Notes: generated by a model not told the origin, from the sequence alone. 39,819 nt of DNA from Desulfuromonas sp. (GCA_002869725.1 PKTY01000026.1:1-39819); one strand, 5' to 3'. Numbered from the stretch's first letter, positions 1 through 8,590 are shown. Translations and numbers: made by a program.

Positions 1-728
1 CCAGTGACCTGCTCCCCTCGGACATTACAGGACTGTCAATCTTTGACCGTGAGCAAAGTCAGTTTCGTTTCGTCAAGGGGCCGGTATTCAACAACCTGGT
101 CCTTGCTGACGAGATCAACCGGTCAATGCCGAAAACGCAAAGCGCGCTGCTTGAAGCGATGGAAGAAAGGAGGGTCACGGTCGAGGGGGTGACCTACCCG
201 CTACCCGATCCCTTCATGGTTATTGCCACCCAAAATCCGGTCGAACAGGTTGGGACCTACCCGCTGCCGGAATCACAACTCGACCGCTTTTTGATAACGA
301 CTGGCATCGGCTATCCGCCAGAGGCCATGGAGAAGACGATTATCCAGACCGGGAGTATTCGCGATGGGATCCGTGACATAAAGCCGTTGGTCAGCAGGGA
401 GCAGCTTCTCGAAGCCCGCAGGCTGGCAGCTGAAAATGTCTGCTTGTCTGCAAAAATTGTTGACTACATCTACAGTCTCTGCGCCGCTACGCGCAGTCAT
501 GAACTGTTGCTGGTCGGAGTTTCCACGCGTGGCGCCATCAGCCTTGCCGAAGCGGCCAAAGCTCACGCATTTCTCTCCGGTCGCGACTATGTTCTGCCAG
601 AAGACGTCAAACACCTCTTCCCTTCGGTCTGCGCCCATCGCACAATTGCCCGCAATGAACACCAATCGATCGATCGTAAGGAGATCCTCCAATCACTGCT
701 CGACAGCATCCCCGTTCCTTTGGACTGA
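1..728 (+). CDS. MoxR-family AAA+ ATPase (5' end missing)
   Basis: MoxR ATPases act as chaperone-like AAA+ proteins, usually next to DUF58 and transglutaminase or von Willebrand genes. The reading frame is open from position 3, so the gene began upstream and the Walker A P-loop lies outside the window. The visible part starts with the family's SDLLPSDITG segment. It continues with the Walker B stretch LVLADEINR (codons near 99-125), the sensor 1 region PFMVIATQNP and the conserved ESQLDRFL motif. The C-terminal lid helices follow, with VSTRGAISLAEAAKAHA. The TGA stop (726-728) overlaps the probable start of the DUF58 gene, so the two are likely translationally coupled. The family assignment is firm; the client of this MoxR cannot be read from the sequence. 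Confidence 0.95.
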   Translation, partial: SDLLPSDITGLSIFDREQSQFRFVKGPVFNNLVLADEINRSMPKTQSALLEAMEERRVTVEGVTYPLPDPFMVIATQNPVEQVGTYPLPESQLDRFLITTGIGYPPEAMEKTIIQTGSIRDGIRDIKPLVSREQLLEARRLAAENVCLSAKIVDYIYSLCAATRSHELLLVGVSTRGAISLAEAAKAHAFLSGRDYVLPEDVKHLFPSVCAHRTIARNEHQSIDRKEILQSLLDSIPVPLD

Positions 729-1603
729 AACTGACCAAGGCAGGAGTCGTCTATATCCTGCTGACTCTTCTGCTCGGTTTTGCTGCGGTCAATACCGGCA
801 ACAACCTGCTCTATCTGATGGTTTCAGCGCTGCTTGGTTTCATGGCGGTTTCCGGTGTGCTTGGCAAATGGAATCTTGCCCGTCTCAGAGTCGAACTTGT
901 CCCCCCTGATGAAATCTATGACGGTGTGGCAACGCTTGTGAAGGTGACGCTGATCAATGAGCGGAGATGGTTGCCTGCCTTTTTCATGGAGATTTGGCTT
1001 GATAGCCAAAAGACATTCTTTCCTCTTGTTGAGGCAGGGTATGGCCAGGGCAAGAACCTTACGATGACCTTCAATGGTCGGGGAGAGCATGCACCGGCTC
1101 AGTCGGTTGTGAGGTCGAGGTTTCCCGTCAATTTTTTTATTCGCGAACTGGGAGTCGAGATCAGTGGTCCGATCCTGGTCTTTCCGAGGCCGGTTGCGTG
1201 CCAGATGCCTCTGCAAGCCGATCCCGGAGGCTATCGAGGTGCCCGTCACAGCCAACACAAAGGGGAGAGTGGCGACATCACCAGGATACGAGACTATCAG
1301 GGGGGGGAACCGCTCAAGCAGATACATTGGAAGCTGACGGCGAGGCACGACCAACTAAAAATCAAAGAACTCTCGGCCGCCAGTCGAGCCCCTGTCGTTC
1401 TCGATTTGCAGAGCCTGGCAGGAGCAACCCTGGAGCAACGGTTGAGCAGCGCGACATGGTTGGTGAACGAATTGACCCGCAACGGTCGAGCGGTCGGGTT
1501 GAAAGGGCGGGATATGGAAATCAGCCCCGATCTTGGACAGCGGCACCGGCTGTTGTTGTTGCAGATATTGGCTTGCTATGGTCAGGATAAAGACGCTTCT
1601 TAA
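725..1603 (+). CDS. DUF58 domain protein (MoxR-associated), non-ATG start
   Basis: This is a membrane-anchored DUF58 protein, the usual partner of MoxR ATPases. Two N-terminal hydrophobic segments surround the conserved NTGNNLLYL motif. The DUF58 signature appears later as RDYQGGEPLKQIHWK followed by TAR. The first in-frame ATG (818) would remove the first membrane segment and the NTGNNLL motif, so it is unlikely to be the start. No ATG, GTG or TTG lies between the in-frame stop at 677-679 and 818. The best candidate is CTG at 725, inside the CTGA that also holds the MoxR stop; it gives the family-like N-terminus MKLTKAGVVY. An alternative is ATC at 692, which has an AAGGAG sequence at 678-683. 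The gene overlaps the next one by 26 bases. The function is certain; the start is not. Confidence 0.88.
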   Translation: MKLTKAGVVYILLTLLLGFAAVNTGNNLLYLMVSALLGFMAVSGVLGKWNLARLRVELVPPDEIYDGVATLVKVTLINERRWLPAFFMEIWLDSQKTFFPLVEAGYGQGKNLTMTFNGRGEHAPAQSVVRSRFPVNFFIRELGVEISGPILVFPRPVACQMPLQADPGGYRGARHSQHKGESGDITRIRDYQGGEPLKQIHWKLTARHDQLKIKELSAASRAPVVLDLQSLAGATLEQRLSSATWLVNELTRNGRAVGLKGRDMEISPDLGQRHRLLLLQILACYGQDKDAS

Positions 1604-3479
1604 TCTCCTCAGTGGCGCCGTTGCGTTACTTGGCATGGCGCCAGTGATCAATGCTCTGGATCGTCCATTGGCGATTGTCGGCCCTGTCGCGATCATTTTC
1701 GGTCTGTGGTGTGATCACCGCAACCGCTACTACCTCACCCCATGGCTGGCAACCCTGGTTGGCCTGGCTAGCGTTGCCTTCTATGGGATGCAGTTAACGC
1801 GGGAGGACGTGGCGACTCCTGTGGTCAATGCCCTGATGCTGTTGCTGGTGATCAGACTGGTCTCGGCCAAGCAAGGCCGAGACTATCTGCAGATCTTTGT
1901 CCTCGCTCTGTTCATGCTTGCCGGGTCAACCCTGATCAGTCTGGAATTCGGATATTTGACCTATCTGGTGCTGCTGGTCTTCTCCATTACCATCGGATTG
2001 GTTATGTTGACGGCGTATGTCAGCGATAGTGAGCTGACACTGAGATGGCAACAAGCAGGCAAGCTGTTGCGAATTTCTACCCTGCTGCCAGTGTTTTCTC
2101 TGTTGCTGATGGTCCTGTTCTTTTTTGTGCTCCCCCGGACCCGGCATCCGTTGTGGAACTTTTTGAACCCGAGAAGCGCCGCTCAGGTTGGATTGTCGGA
2201 AAAAGTGCAACCTGGATCCTTCTCCAGGATTTCAGCGATCAAGGCTTTGGCCTTCAGGGTGGAAGCAGCGGAGATGGCCCCTGAAGACCTCTACTGGCGA
2301 GCTTTGGTCCTGAATTGGCCTGAAGGGGACCAGTGGGTGCGCAAAACGCCTCCAAAGCAAGGCGCTACGCACCTGCTCGGAGGGCGACCTTCCCGCTTGA
2401 TATTTTATACGGAGCCGCGTAATGACCGCTACCTGGTGACTCTCGATCGTCCCAACCTGCTCACCGGCGTCCGTTACAATATGGCATCCGACCAAACCTA
2501 TCTGAGCCGGAGCAGGATAGATCGGCGGATGCGCTATGAAGCCATGGTTCAAGTTGGCGCCTCGCAACGGATCACCGGGATGGTCAACGAATCCTTCTAC
2601 CTGGAACTCCCCTCTAAAATATCGGACAGAATCAGGCAAGTTGCCGACAGGATCCGGGTCCAAAACAAGACTGTCGAGGGCCGATCGGCAGCTCTGGCCG
2701 ACTTTTTCCGAACGCAGCAACTCAGTTATGCAGAGGATGATTTGCCGACAGGCGAAGATGTCATCGGTCAGTTTCTGTTCGAGAAAAAAAGAGGATATTG
2801 TGAGTTTTTTGCCTCTGCCTATGTCACCCTGGCGCGCCTGTCCGGCATCCCGGCACGATTGGTTGGCGGCTATCTTGGTGGTGACTATAACCCCTTTGGC
2901 GGATATTACCTGGTCACGGAAGATCGCGCACACGTCTGGGCCGAGATCCTCAACGAGGAGCGGGACTGGACCAGAGTCGATCCGAGCACCTGGGCCGTCA
3001 ATGCGGAATCGATGGTTGGCGGTGTTCAGAGACGTGAACTCAATCAGCTGCAGCAGTTGATTGACAGCTTGAACTACTACTGGGTGCAGGCGGTCGTTGT
3101 CTTCGACTTTGACCAACAGCTGGAATTCCTGCGAGATGCCAAAAAAAACCTGGGTCAGCTACAAAAGCCCGATATTGCTGGGCCCCAGCTGGCAAGAAGT
3201 TTGCTGCTGGTGGTTTCAGCCCTGGGGCTGTACCTCGGATGGAGGTGGCGGCGCCAAAGCGTCGAGTCGCGAATTATGGCAAGGTTTCGAAGCAAAGTCA
3301 GGAAGAAGTATGGGGAGACCTCTTTCCCGGCCAGTTGTGGCTTGCAGGAACTGGCTGAACGGCTGGGAGATGAGCGGTGTCGCGAGTTCGCAAGGGTCTA
3401 TCAGTCGGCTGTTTTCAGCGACCGGCCACTTTCGGCTGAAGAGCTGAAACGCTTGCGTGAACTGCTGCAGGAGCTTTAG
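1578..3479 (+). CDS. TgpA-type transmembrane transglutaminase (DUF3488 plus transglutaminase core)
   Basis: The 633-residue protein begins with about six membrane segments (DUF3488/TgpA region, residues 8-190). A periplasmic transglutaminase-like domain follows, and a late membrane helix lies near residue 540. The catalytic triad is visible: Cys408 in RGYCEFFASA, His452 in DRAHVWAE and Asp468 in TRVDPS. A DUF4129-like tail follows the last helix. In Pseudomonas aeruginosa TgpA is an essential inner-membrane transglutaminase with unknown substrates. The ATG at 1578 is preferred over 1533, because the residues before it are cysteine-rich and unlike the family. The start lies inside the DUF58 gene, which suggests coupling. 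The stop TAG overlaps the stop of the convergent pcnB gene. Confidence 0.92.
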   Translation: MVRIKTLLNLLSGAVALLGMAPVINALDRPLAIVGPVAIIFGLWCDHRNRYYLTPWLATLVGLASVAFYGMQLTREDVATPVVNALMLLLVIRLVSAKQGRDYLQIFVLALFMLAGSTLISLEFGYLTYLVLLVFSITIGLVMLTAYVSDSELTLRWQQAGKLLRISTLLPVFSLLLMVLFFFVLPRTRHPLWNFLNPRSAAQVGLSEKVQPGSFSRISAIKALAFRVEAAEMAPEDLYWRALVLNWPEGDQWVRKTPPKQGATHLLGGRPSRLIFYTEPRNDRYLVTLDRPNLLTGVRYNMASDQTYLSRSRIDRRMRYEAMVQVGASQRITGMVNESFYLELPSKISDRIRQVADRIRVQNKTVEGRSAALADFFRTQQLSYAEDDLPTGEDVIGQFLFEKKRGYCEFFASAYVTLARLSGIPARLVGGYLGGDYNPFGGYYLVTEDRAHVWAEILNEERDWTRVDPSTWAVNAESMVGGVQRRELNQLQQLIDSLNYYWVQAVVVFDFDQQLEFLRDAKKNLGQLQKPDIAGPQLARSLLLVVSALGLYLGWRWRRQSVESRIMARFRSKVRKKYGETSFPASCGLQELAERLGDERCREFARVYQSAVFSDRPLSAEELKRLRELLQEL

Positions 3480-4786
3480 GATGGCTGGCGCTGTGTGGCG
3501 CGTCGGGGCCTGCTTGGTCTCGATGAGCGGCGCCTCGGGCGGCGTGCTGGAGAGTTGACCTCCTGCTTGGGCGCAGATTGTCTGTTGTCCTGGGCCAATT
3601 CAATGGCCTGCTGCCATTGTTGCGCAAGTTGCTGATCTCCACCGTGAATCGGCAGCCACAGTTTGAAGAGCTGCAGCGCTTTGGGAGTTGACGGATGATG
3701 CAAAAATCGCCTCTCCCCTTTGCGGCCAGTGCCGCGACTGAGGCGATAGCTGCCGACCAGCAGTTCACGGGCCTGATGGCGCAGTCCGTGAGCAATGCGA
3801 AAGTGGTTGCAGTATGGCCCGATCAGCAGCCCGGAAAGTTCGAGGACCTCACTGATCGGTATCTGGCCTGCTGCGTCGAGCCGGCGCCACAACCTGCTGA
3901 CAAACAGAGCGGCGATGATCAGCGCCTCGTCGGCTTCGCCGGTTTCTTTGGTCAGTCGGTCAACCTGCTCAAGGAGAGTGAAGGTCTGGTCATCCCCCTC
4001 ATACCCGGCCATCAACGGAGCAAGCAGTCCCATGGCCTGGGCACGGCGCAGCACCTGGCTGCCGACCCCGTTTCGGAACAGACCGAGGACTTCCTCGCGC
4101 AGACGGGCCGGGGCGGCCTCAGCAATGAGGGGGGCGCGGGCGTAGATGCCTTCGCGAGCCGGTTCGTCGATGGCAAAGCCGAGTCGGGCCGCAAATTCAA
4201 GAGCGCGCAGCATGCGGACCGGGTCTTCGGTGAAACGAATCAACGGGTTGCCGATAACCCGCAGGCGACGGGCGGTCAGATCGGCGAGTCCCCCCACATA
4301 ATCGATGATTGAAAAGCTGGCAATATCGTAGAATAGCGCATTGATGGTGAAGTCACGACGAAAGGCATCTTGACGAGGGGTGCCGAACTGATTTTGCACG
4401 AAGAAGGCATGCTCGGAGGGGTCTTCCGGTAGCTCTTCCGGGCCAGGATGGCGCCGGAAAGTCGCCACCTCAACCACATGGTCCGCGCCAAAACGGATAT
4501 GAGCGAGTCGGAAGCGACGGCCAACCAGAAAACAGTTGCGAAAAAGTTTTTTGATCTGTTGCGGCGTGGCATCCGTTCCGACATCAAAGTCTTTGGGCCT
4601 CTGGCCAAGCAGCAGGTCGCGAACTCCACCGCCGACCAGATAAGCCCGGTAACCATTGCGGCTCAAGCGATAGAGCACCTTGAGGGTATTGTCATCAATG
4701 CGGGTTCGGGAGATATGGTGCTCTGCCCTTGGCAGGACAAGCGGCTGGTCTGAAGACGCTGCTTGAGAAGCAAGATCGGTGTTCAT
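3476..4786 (-). CDS. pcnB: Poly(A) polymerase I / CCA-adding nucleotidyltransferase family
   Basis: This is a class II nucleotidyltransferase of the PcnB/Cca family, which adds poly(A) tails to RNA 3' ends or CCA to tRNA. The nucleotidyltransferase core is present: GGGVRD (residues 52-57), the metal-binding DFDVG (66-70) and GRRFRLAHI (89-97). The last motif is the one used to separate bacterial poly(A) polymerases from CCA-adding enzymes. The protein has 436 residues, and its basic, Arg-rich tail (RRPRRRSSRPSR) resembles the RNA-binding tail of E. coli PcnB. The start ATG at 4786 gives a PcnB-like N-terminus. An upstream ATG at 4819 is possible and neither has a strong ribosome site. The gene is divergent from miaA. 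Confidence 0.9.
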   Translation of the reverse strand: MNTDLASQAASSDQPLVLPRAEHHISRTRIDDNTLKVLYRLSRNGYRAYLVGGGVRDLLLGQRPKDFDVGTDATPQQIKKLFRNCFLVGRRFRLAHIRFGADHVVEVATFRRHPGPEELPEDPSEHAFFVQNQFGTPRQDAFRRDFTINALFYDIASFSIIDYVGGLADLTARRLRVIGNPLIRFTEDPVRMLRALEFAARLGFAIDEPAREGIYARAPLIAEAAPARLREEVLGLFRNGVGSQVLRRAQAMGLLAPLMAGYEGDDQTFTLLEQVDRLTKETGEADEALIIAALFVSRLWRRLDAAGQIPISEVLELSGLLIGPYCNHFRIAHGLRHQARELLVGSYRLSRGTGRKGERRFLHHPSTPKALQLFKLWLPIHGGDQQLAQQWQQAIELAQDNRQSAPKQEVNSPARRPRRRSSRPSRPRRATQRQPS

Positions 4787-4938
4787 GAATGACTGTCTGG
4801 AATTGTCAGGTGACCGCATGGCTCTGTATAACAGATTCTGGTGGTTGGGGAAAGACTGCTGGCTTGACCAAAGATCGAGCCGATTGTAACTGTCGAAGCA
4901 TAAACGTAAGCAAGTTTTTAGTGAAGTAAAGATAAACG

Positions 4939-5868
4939 ATGACAGCAGCAAAGATATCGCAAGCTGATGGCTATACGCTGGTTATCCTCGGGCCGACGGC
5001 ATCAGGCAAAACGCGTCTGGCGGTGGCGGTGGCGCGGATCCTGGGCGGAGAGATCCTCTCGGCCGATTCCAGACAGGTCTACACGGGGCTGGATATCGGT
5101 AGCGGCAAGGATCGTCAAGAATATGGCGAGATTCCCTGTCACCTGCTCGACCTGGTCGGTCCGGAGCAGGAGTTCAGCCTGTTTGATTTTATCAGGGAGT
5201 ATTGCGGGGCGCTCAAACGGGTCTGTGAGGCGGGTCGGTTGCCGGTTGTTGTCGGCGGGACCGGCCTTTACCTGGATGCCGTCCTGCGAGGCTACTCCCT
5301 GGTCGAAGCAGTTCACAACCAGGAGTTGCGCAGCACGCTTAAAGGAAAGAGCCTCGAGGCGTTGCGCAAGCAGCTGCTGGAGTTGCGCCCAGATCAACAC
5401 AACCGCACCGACCTGGACGAGCGGGAGCGGTTGGTGCGGGCGATTGAGATCGCCACAGCTAACATCAATGGAACATCGACCAGAATCGAAGTTCCGACAA
5501 TGTCATCGCGTGTCTACGGCCTGCATTGGCCGCGGGAGCAACTTCGCAAAAGGATTGTCGGGCGCCTCAAGGAACGTCTTGAAGCTGGATTGATCGACGA
5601 GGTCGCTGGCCTTCATGCGGCAGGAGTGACCTGGCAGCGTCTCGATCTGTTTGGTTTGGAGTATCGCTTCGTTGCCCGGTTTCTTCAGGGAGAACTTAAC
5701 CGCAACGACCTGTTTCAGAAGCTGGCGACAGCCATTCAGCAGTTTGCCAAGCGGCAGGAGACCTGGTTTCGTCGCATGGAGCGGCAAGGGGTGAGTATCC
5801 ACTGGCTCGACGCCACCGGCGATCCTTTGGGAAAGCTGCTTGATGACTGGCGTGGGGAGCCGTTGTGA
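4939..5868 (+). CDS. miaA: tRNA dimethylallyltransferase
   Basis: MiaA transfers a dimethylallyl group to N6 of A37 in tRNAs that read codons starting with U. The P-loop is GPTASGKT (residues 18-25), followed by the substrate-binding SADSRQVY and GLDIGSGK motifs. The VVGGTGLYL motif and a C-terminal region ending in QQFAKRQETWFRR are also typical. The protein has 309 residues, normal for MiaA. It is somewhat divergent, because the usual SMQVYRGMDIGTAK region reads SRQVYTGLDIGSGK; some deltaproteobacteria carry a second, divergent miaA. The ribosome-binding site is weak. The TGA stop overlaps the GTG start of the next gene. A possible -35 TTGACC lies at 4864, but no convincing -10 follows it. 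Confidence 0.93.
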   Translation: MTAAKISQADGYTLVILGPTASGKTRLAVAVARILGGEILSADSRQVYTGLDIGSGKDRQEYGEIPCHLLDLVGPEQEFSLFDFIREYCGALKRVCEAGRLPVVVGGTGLYLDAVLRGYSLVEAVHNQELRSTLKGKSLEALRKQLLELRPDQHNRTDLDERERLVRAIEIATANINGTSTRIEVPTMSSRVYGLHWPREQLRKRIVGRLKERLEAGLIDEVAGLHAAGVTWQRLDLFGLEYRFVARFLQGELNRNDLFQKLATAIQQFAKRQETWFRRMERQGVSIHWLDATGDPLGKLLDDWRGEPL

Positions 5869-7133
5869 AGCCTTTGCCGCCGTTGGTAAAGAGATACCTG
5901 GACCGTCAGGGATCGGGAGGCCACTGGGCTCTCTCCGGGAGTCGAAGAGAAGGTCTGCGCGGTGCTGTGGTGATCCCCGCTCTGGCAGAGGGGGAGAGCC
6001 TTTTTGCCACCTTGAAAAGCCTCGATGATAACCCAGAGGAGACTTGCCTTGACTGGCTGGTGCTGGTCGTAATTAACCAGAGGACGGATGCCTTGGCCGT
6101 CGAGCAGCAACAGAACCTTGATGATCTTGAAAAGTTGGCCGACTTTGCCGAAAATTATCGCTACCCTCTGGCATGGGTAGATGCCGTATCGCCTGGTTTC
6201 GAGCTACCGACCCGCCACGGGGGGGTCGGCCTGGCGCGTAAAATCGGCATGGACCTGGCTTTGCCACGGCTCGACTGGGGCCGACGACCCCTGCTTGCCT
6301 GCCTGGACGCCGATACTCTGGTCGAGCCGACCTATTTGCCGGCCCTGGAAGCTCACTTTCAGGACCGTTGCGGTGGAGCAGTCCTCCCCTTTCGCCATCA
6401 GCCGGCCGGCGAGGCTTCCCAGCAGGAGGCGATTGACCGTTACGAGCTCTTCCTTCGTGCTTATGTTCTCGGTCTCTCTCTCGCATGTTCGCCCTATGCT
6501 TATGCCAGCGTGGGTAGCGCCATGGCCTGTACGGCCCACGCCTATGCTCAGTGCAGTGGCATGAACCGCCGCAGGGCAGCCGAGGATTTTCACTTTCTCA
6601 ACAAGCTGGCCAAAACCGCCGGCGTTGCACCGCTTCAAGGAACCAAAGTTCATCCCGCACCAAGAATTTCCTCCCGGGTTCCGTTCGGTACCGGGCGCAG
6701 TATGGCCAGACAGCTTGCGGGGGAGGTCGGTGTTGTCCGGTTTTACCCGCTAGGGGCTTTTGAGATTGTTGGCAGCTGGCTGCAGCTGGTGACCAAGGAC
6801 CCCTCTCTGGATGCGGCTTTTTTGTGGCGGCAAGCGGCACAGCTCAGCCCAACTCTTGGCCAATACCTCAACGATTGTGGCTGGCACGAGGCGTGGTCCT
6901 CTCTGCAGGCCAACCACCCCTCGTCAGCACCCAGACTGCGTGCTTTCCATGCCTGGTTCGATGGGCTGCGAACCTTGCGGCTGGTGCATGCTCTGTGCGA
7001 TAGTCTGTTTCAGCGCAGCGAAAATCCGCAAATCCTTGGGCCTCTGCTGGCGGCCTGCGGTCTTCAAAGCCCGTCAAACTTATCGGTTCCATTGGCTCTT
7101 GAGCAGCTCAGGAGGGTGCAGGGCGAGGCTTAA
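5865..7133 (+). CDS. Glycosyltransferase-like (GT-A fold) protein of unknown substrate
   Basis: This 422-residue protein looks like a GT-A glycosyltransferase. It has an N-terminal nucleotide-binding-like strand (AVVIPALAEGESL, near residues 34-46). The segment GGVGLARKIGMD (119-130) resembles the GPGxARN region of family 2 enzymes. LACLDADTLVEPTYL carries a DAD triplet (148-150) where a DxD metal-binding motif is expected. No signal peptide or clear membrane helix is present, so it is probably cytoplasmic. The GTG start sits in GTGA together with the miaA stop, which implies coupled translation. The acceptor and sugar donor cannot be named. Its link to a tRNA-modification gene may be only positional. 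Confidence 0.72.
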   Translation: MKPLPPLVKRYLDRQGSGGHWALSGSRREGLRGAVVIPALAEGESLFATLKSLDDNPEETCLDWLVLVVINQRTDALAVEQQQNLDDLEKLADFAENYRYPLAWVDAVSPGFELPTRHGGVGLARKIGMDLALPRLDWGRRPLLACLDADTLVEPTYLPALEAHFQDRCGGAVLPFRHQPAGEASQQEAIDRYELFLRAYVLGLSLACSPYAYASVGSAMACTAHAYAQCSGMNRRRAAEDFHFLNKLAKTAGVAPLQGTKVHPAPRISSRVPFGTGRSMARQLAGEVGVVRFYPLGAFEIVGSWLQLVTKDPSLDAAFLWRQAAQLSPTLGQYLNDCGWHEAWSSLQANHPSSAPRLRAFHAWFDGLRTLRLVHALCDSLFQRSENPQILGPLLAACGLQSPSNLSVPLALEQLRRVQGEA

Positions 7134-7178
7134 GCGGCCGAAGCGGCAACAGCAGCGATACCCAGAACGGATATCAAC

Positions 7179-7559
7179 ATGCCTGACAAGAAAATTCCCC
7201 CCTATGAGGTCGAGCAGGCTGACAAACGCTTGACCCTTCGAGCACCTCTGATCATTGAAAAAGTCCCCTGCGAGGACACGGGCAAAACGTTCTTCGGCTA
7301 TGCCAAGAATGTCAGCCGTGGCGGCCTGTTTGTGGCAACCATCAAACCACGCAAACCCGGTGACCGGTTTGTGCTGGAGATGGTGCTGCCGTTGCCGGAG
7401 CCTGCTCCACTCAGGTGTAGCTGTGAGGTGGTTTGGGCCCGGGCCTACCAGAGAAGGTCGAGTTATGAGCCTGGCATGGGGCTTAAATTTGTCGACCTGC
7501 CGGAGGAGGTCGGCGAACAGCTTGAAGCCTGGATTCATCAGTGTCTGGCCAGGTCCTGA
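7179..7559 (+). CDS. PilZ domain protein (c-di-GMP receptor candidate)
   Basis: This is a 126-residue stand-alone PilZ domain. The two motifs that bind cyclic di-GMP are present: RxxxR (Arg17 to Arg21, in KRLTLR) and [D/N]xSxxG (Asn44-Val-Ser46-Arg-Gly-Gly49). The rest matches the beta-barrel, ending with GMGLKFVDLPEE and a C-terminal helix. Proteins of this kind affect motility, pili or exopolysaccharide production. It lies 45 bases after the glycosyltransferase-like gene and could be its regulator, but that is inference. A perfect inverted repeat follows the stop codon. Confidence 0.9.
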   Translation: MPDKKIPPYEVEQADKRLTLRAPLIIEKVPCEDTGKTFFGYAKNVSRGGLFVATIKPRKPGDRFVLEMVLPLPEPAPLRCSCEVVWARAYQRRSSYEPGMGLKFVDLPEEVGEQLEAWIHQCLARS

Positions 7560-7566
7560 CCGCGGA

Positions 7567-7599
7567 GAAGACGCCTCGGGCTTGTTCAGAGGCGTCTTC
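7567..7599 (+). terminator. Hairpin after the PilZ gene, probable terminator
   Basis: A perfect 11-base inverted repeat (GAAGACGCCTC and GAGGCGTCTTC) flanks an 11-base loop just after the PilZ stop codon. The T tract after the stem is poor, so termination may be inefficient or Rho-assisted. Confidence 0.55.
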
Positions 7600-7665
7600 C
7601 TTCCGGGTAGGGAGTCGCTATTCTCGTAATGTCGCGAGCGCAGGGGCTGGCGAAGGCCGAGTGAA

Positions 7666-7697
7666 TTGACAGCTATTAACCTTCGGTGTTATTTATA
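7666..7697 (+). promoter_or_regulatory. Candidate sigma-70 promoter for the rubrerythrin-like gene
   Basis: A consensus -35 box TTGACA (7666-7671) is followed by an AT-rich stretch, TTATTTATA, at 7689-7697. The -10 match is weak at the ideal spacing. The position, 64 bases before the start codon and after a hairpin, fits a promoter. Confidence 0.4.
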
Positions 7698-7760
7698 CGC
7701 AGCCGTTCGCGCGGCTTTTACGTCATCAAATACAATCAGACATGCTAAGGAGCGAGTAAA

Positions 7761-8258
7761 ATGACCCAGGAATTCAACCTCAAGGATGCAGTCAGACAGG
7801 CCATCCAGACTGAAAAAGATGTCATGGACTTCTATAACAAAGCGGCGGCTTTGACCTCTAACGAACGGGGCAAAAAGGTGTTCGCGCAGTTGGCTAAAGA
7901 AGAGCGCGAGCACGCCAGTCATTTCTTCCAGATTTACACCGGAAATGACCTCGGAACCTTCGACGAGTTCATGGCTCGTCCACCGCAGATTGAGCATGTC
8001 ATGCTCAAGCAGTTGGAAAAAGCCCTCGATGAGAATGTTCACGAGCGCAAGGCGATGGAACTCGCGCTTAAGGAGGAAGAAGATCTGGCCAAGCGGTTGC
8101 GCCAGACTGCTGCCAACATCGTCGATACTGCGGTGCGGGGAATTTTCGAACGGATGGCGGTTGAAACCGAGCATCACTTCGCGCTGATCGAATCCGAATA
8201 TGCCCATCTGATGGGGATGGTTCACGAGACGGATATTGATACCTATGTACGCGAATAG
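7761..8258 (+). CDS. Rubrerythrin-like / ferritin-like diiron protein
   Basis: This is a 165-residue four-helix-bundle protein of the rubrerythrin/ferritin-like superfamily. The candidate diiron ligands are spaced as in rubrerythrins: Glu18, Glu48 with His51 (EREH), Glu105-107, and Glu135 with His138 (ETEH). There is no C-terminal rubredoxin domain with its CxxC pairs, so this is the erythrin-only type. Such proteins are linked to peroxide reduction, oxidative stress or iron handling in anaerobes. The start is well set by AAGGAG at 7746-7751. A small c-type cytochrome follows after four bases, probably in the same transcript, and could be its redox partner. Confidence 0.88.
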   Translation: MTQEFNLKDAVRQAIQTEKDVMDFYNKAAALTSNERGKKVFAQLAKEEREHASHFFQIYTGNDLGTFDEFMARPPQIEHVMLKQLEKALDENVHERKAMELALKEEEDLAKRLRQTAANIVDTAVRGIFERMAVETEHHFALIESEYAHLMGMVHETDIDTYVRE

Positions 8259-8262
8259 GCTT

Positions 8263-8565
8263 ATGACAAGGGTGCTTTTGGTTGTCGCCTGCGTGCTGTT
8301 TTTGCCGTGGGCGACATGGGCGGTGCAGGCTGATGACCCGCACCGGATCATCGGTAACGACGAGTTCCAGGAGACCATCGAGGGACGCTGCACCTCTTGC
8401 CACAGCCGTGATCGCGTTGACAAGGCCCTTGGCAAGGGGGAGGAGCTTGACTCTCTGCTGCAACGGATGATCGAACGTGGCGCCGTTTTCAACGAGCGGG
8501 ATCGCAGTGTGCTTGGCACCTTCTGGGGATCGCCCAGTAAAGGGGATAAGCAGCCGGTCAAATAA
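8263..8565 (+). CDS. Small periplasmic monoheme c-type cytochrome
   Basis: This is a 100-residue secreted protein with one heme-binding motif, CTSCH (residues 43-47). The N-terminus is a Sec signal peptide with a hydrophobic core (VLLVVACVLFLPWA) and a likely cut after VQA near residue 23. Met69, in LLQRMIERGA, is a plausible distal heme ligand. The start at 8263 puts the signal peptide at the N-terminus; the in-frame TTG at 8236 lies inside the upstream gene. It is co-oriented and nearly contiguous with the rubrerythrin-like gene. It may supply electrons in the periplasm, although the rubrerythrin-like protein has no signal peptide, so direct contact is doubtful. Confidence 0.85.
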   Translation: MTRVLLVVACVLFLPWATWAVQADDPHRIIGNDEFQETIEGRCTSCHSRDRVDKALGKGEELDSLLQRMIERGAVFNERDRSVLGTFWGSPSKGDKQPVK

Positions 8566-8590
8566 GCGCCGTTGCTAAAATGAGCTACAA

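Noticed and set aside
2232-3116. Minus-strand open frame (294 codons) opposite the transglutaminase
   Set aside because: It is antisense to the catalytic domain and has no domain or ribosome site.
4864-4892. Possible miaA promoter with TTGACC as -35
   Set aside because: The sequence at the right spacing (TAACTG) is a poor -10, so I did not list it.
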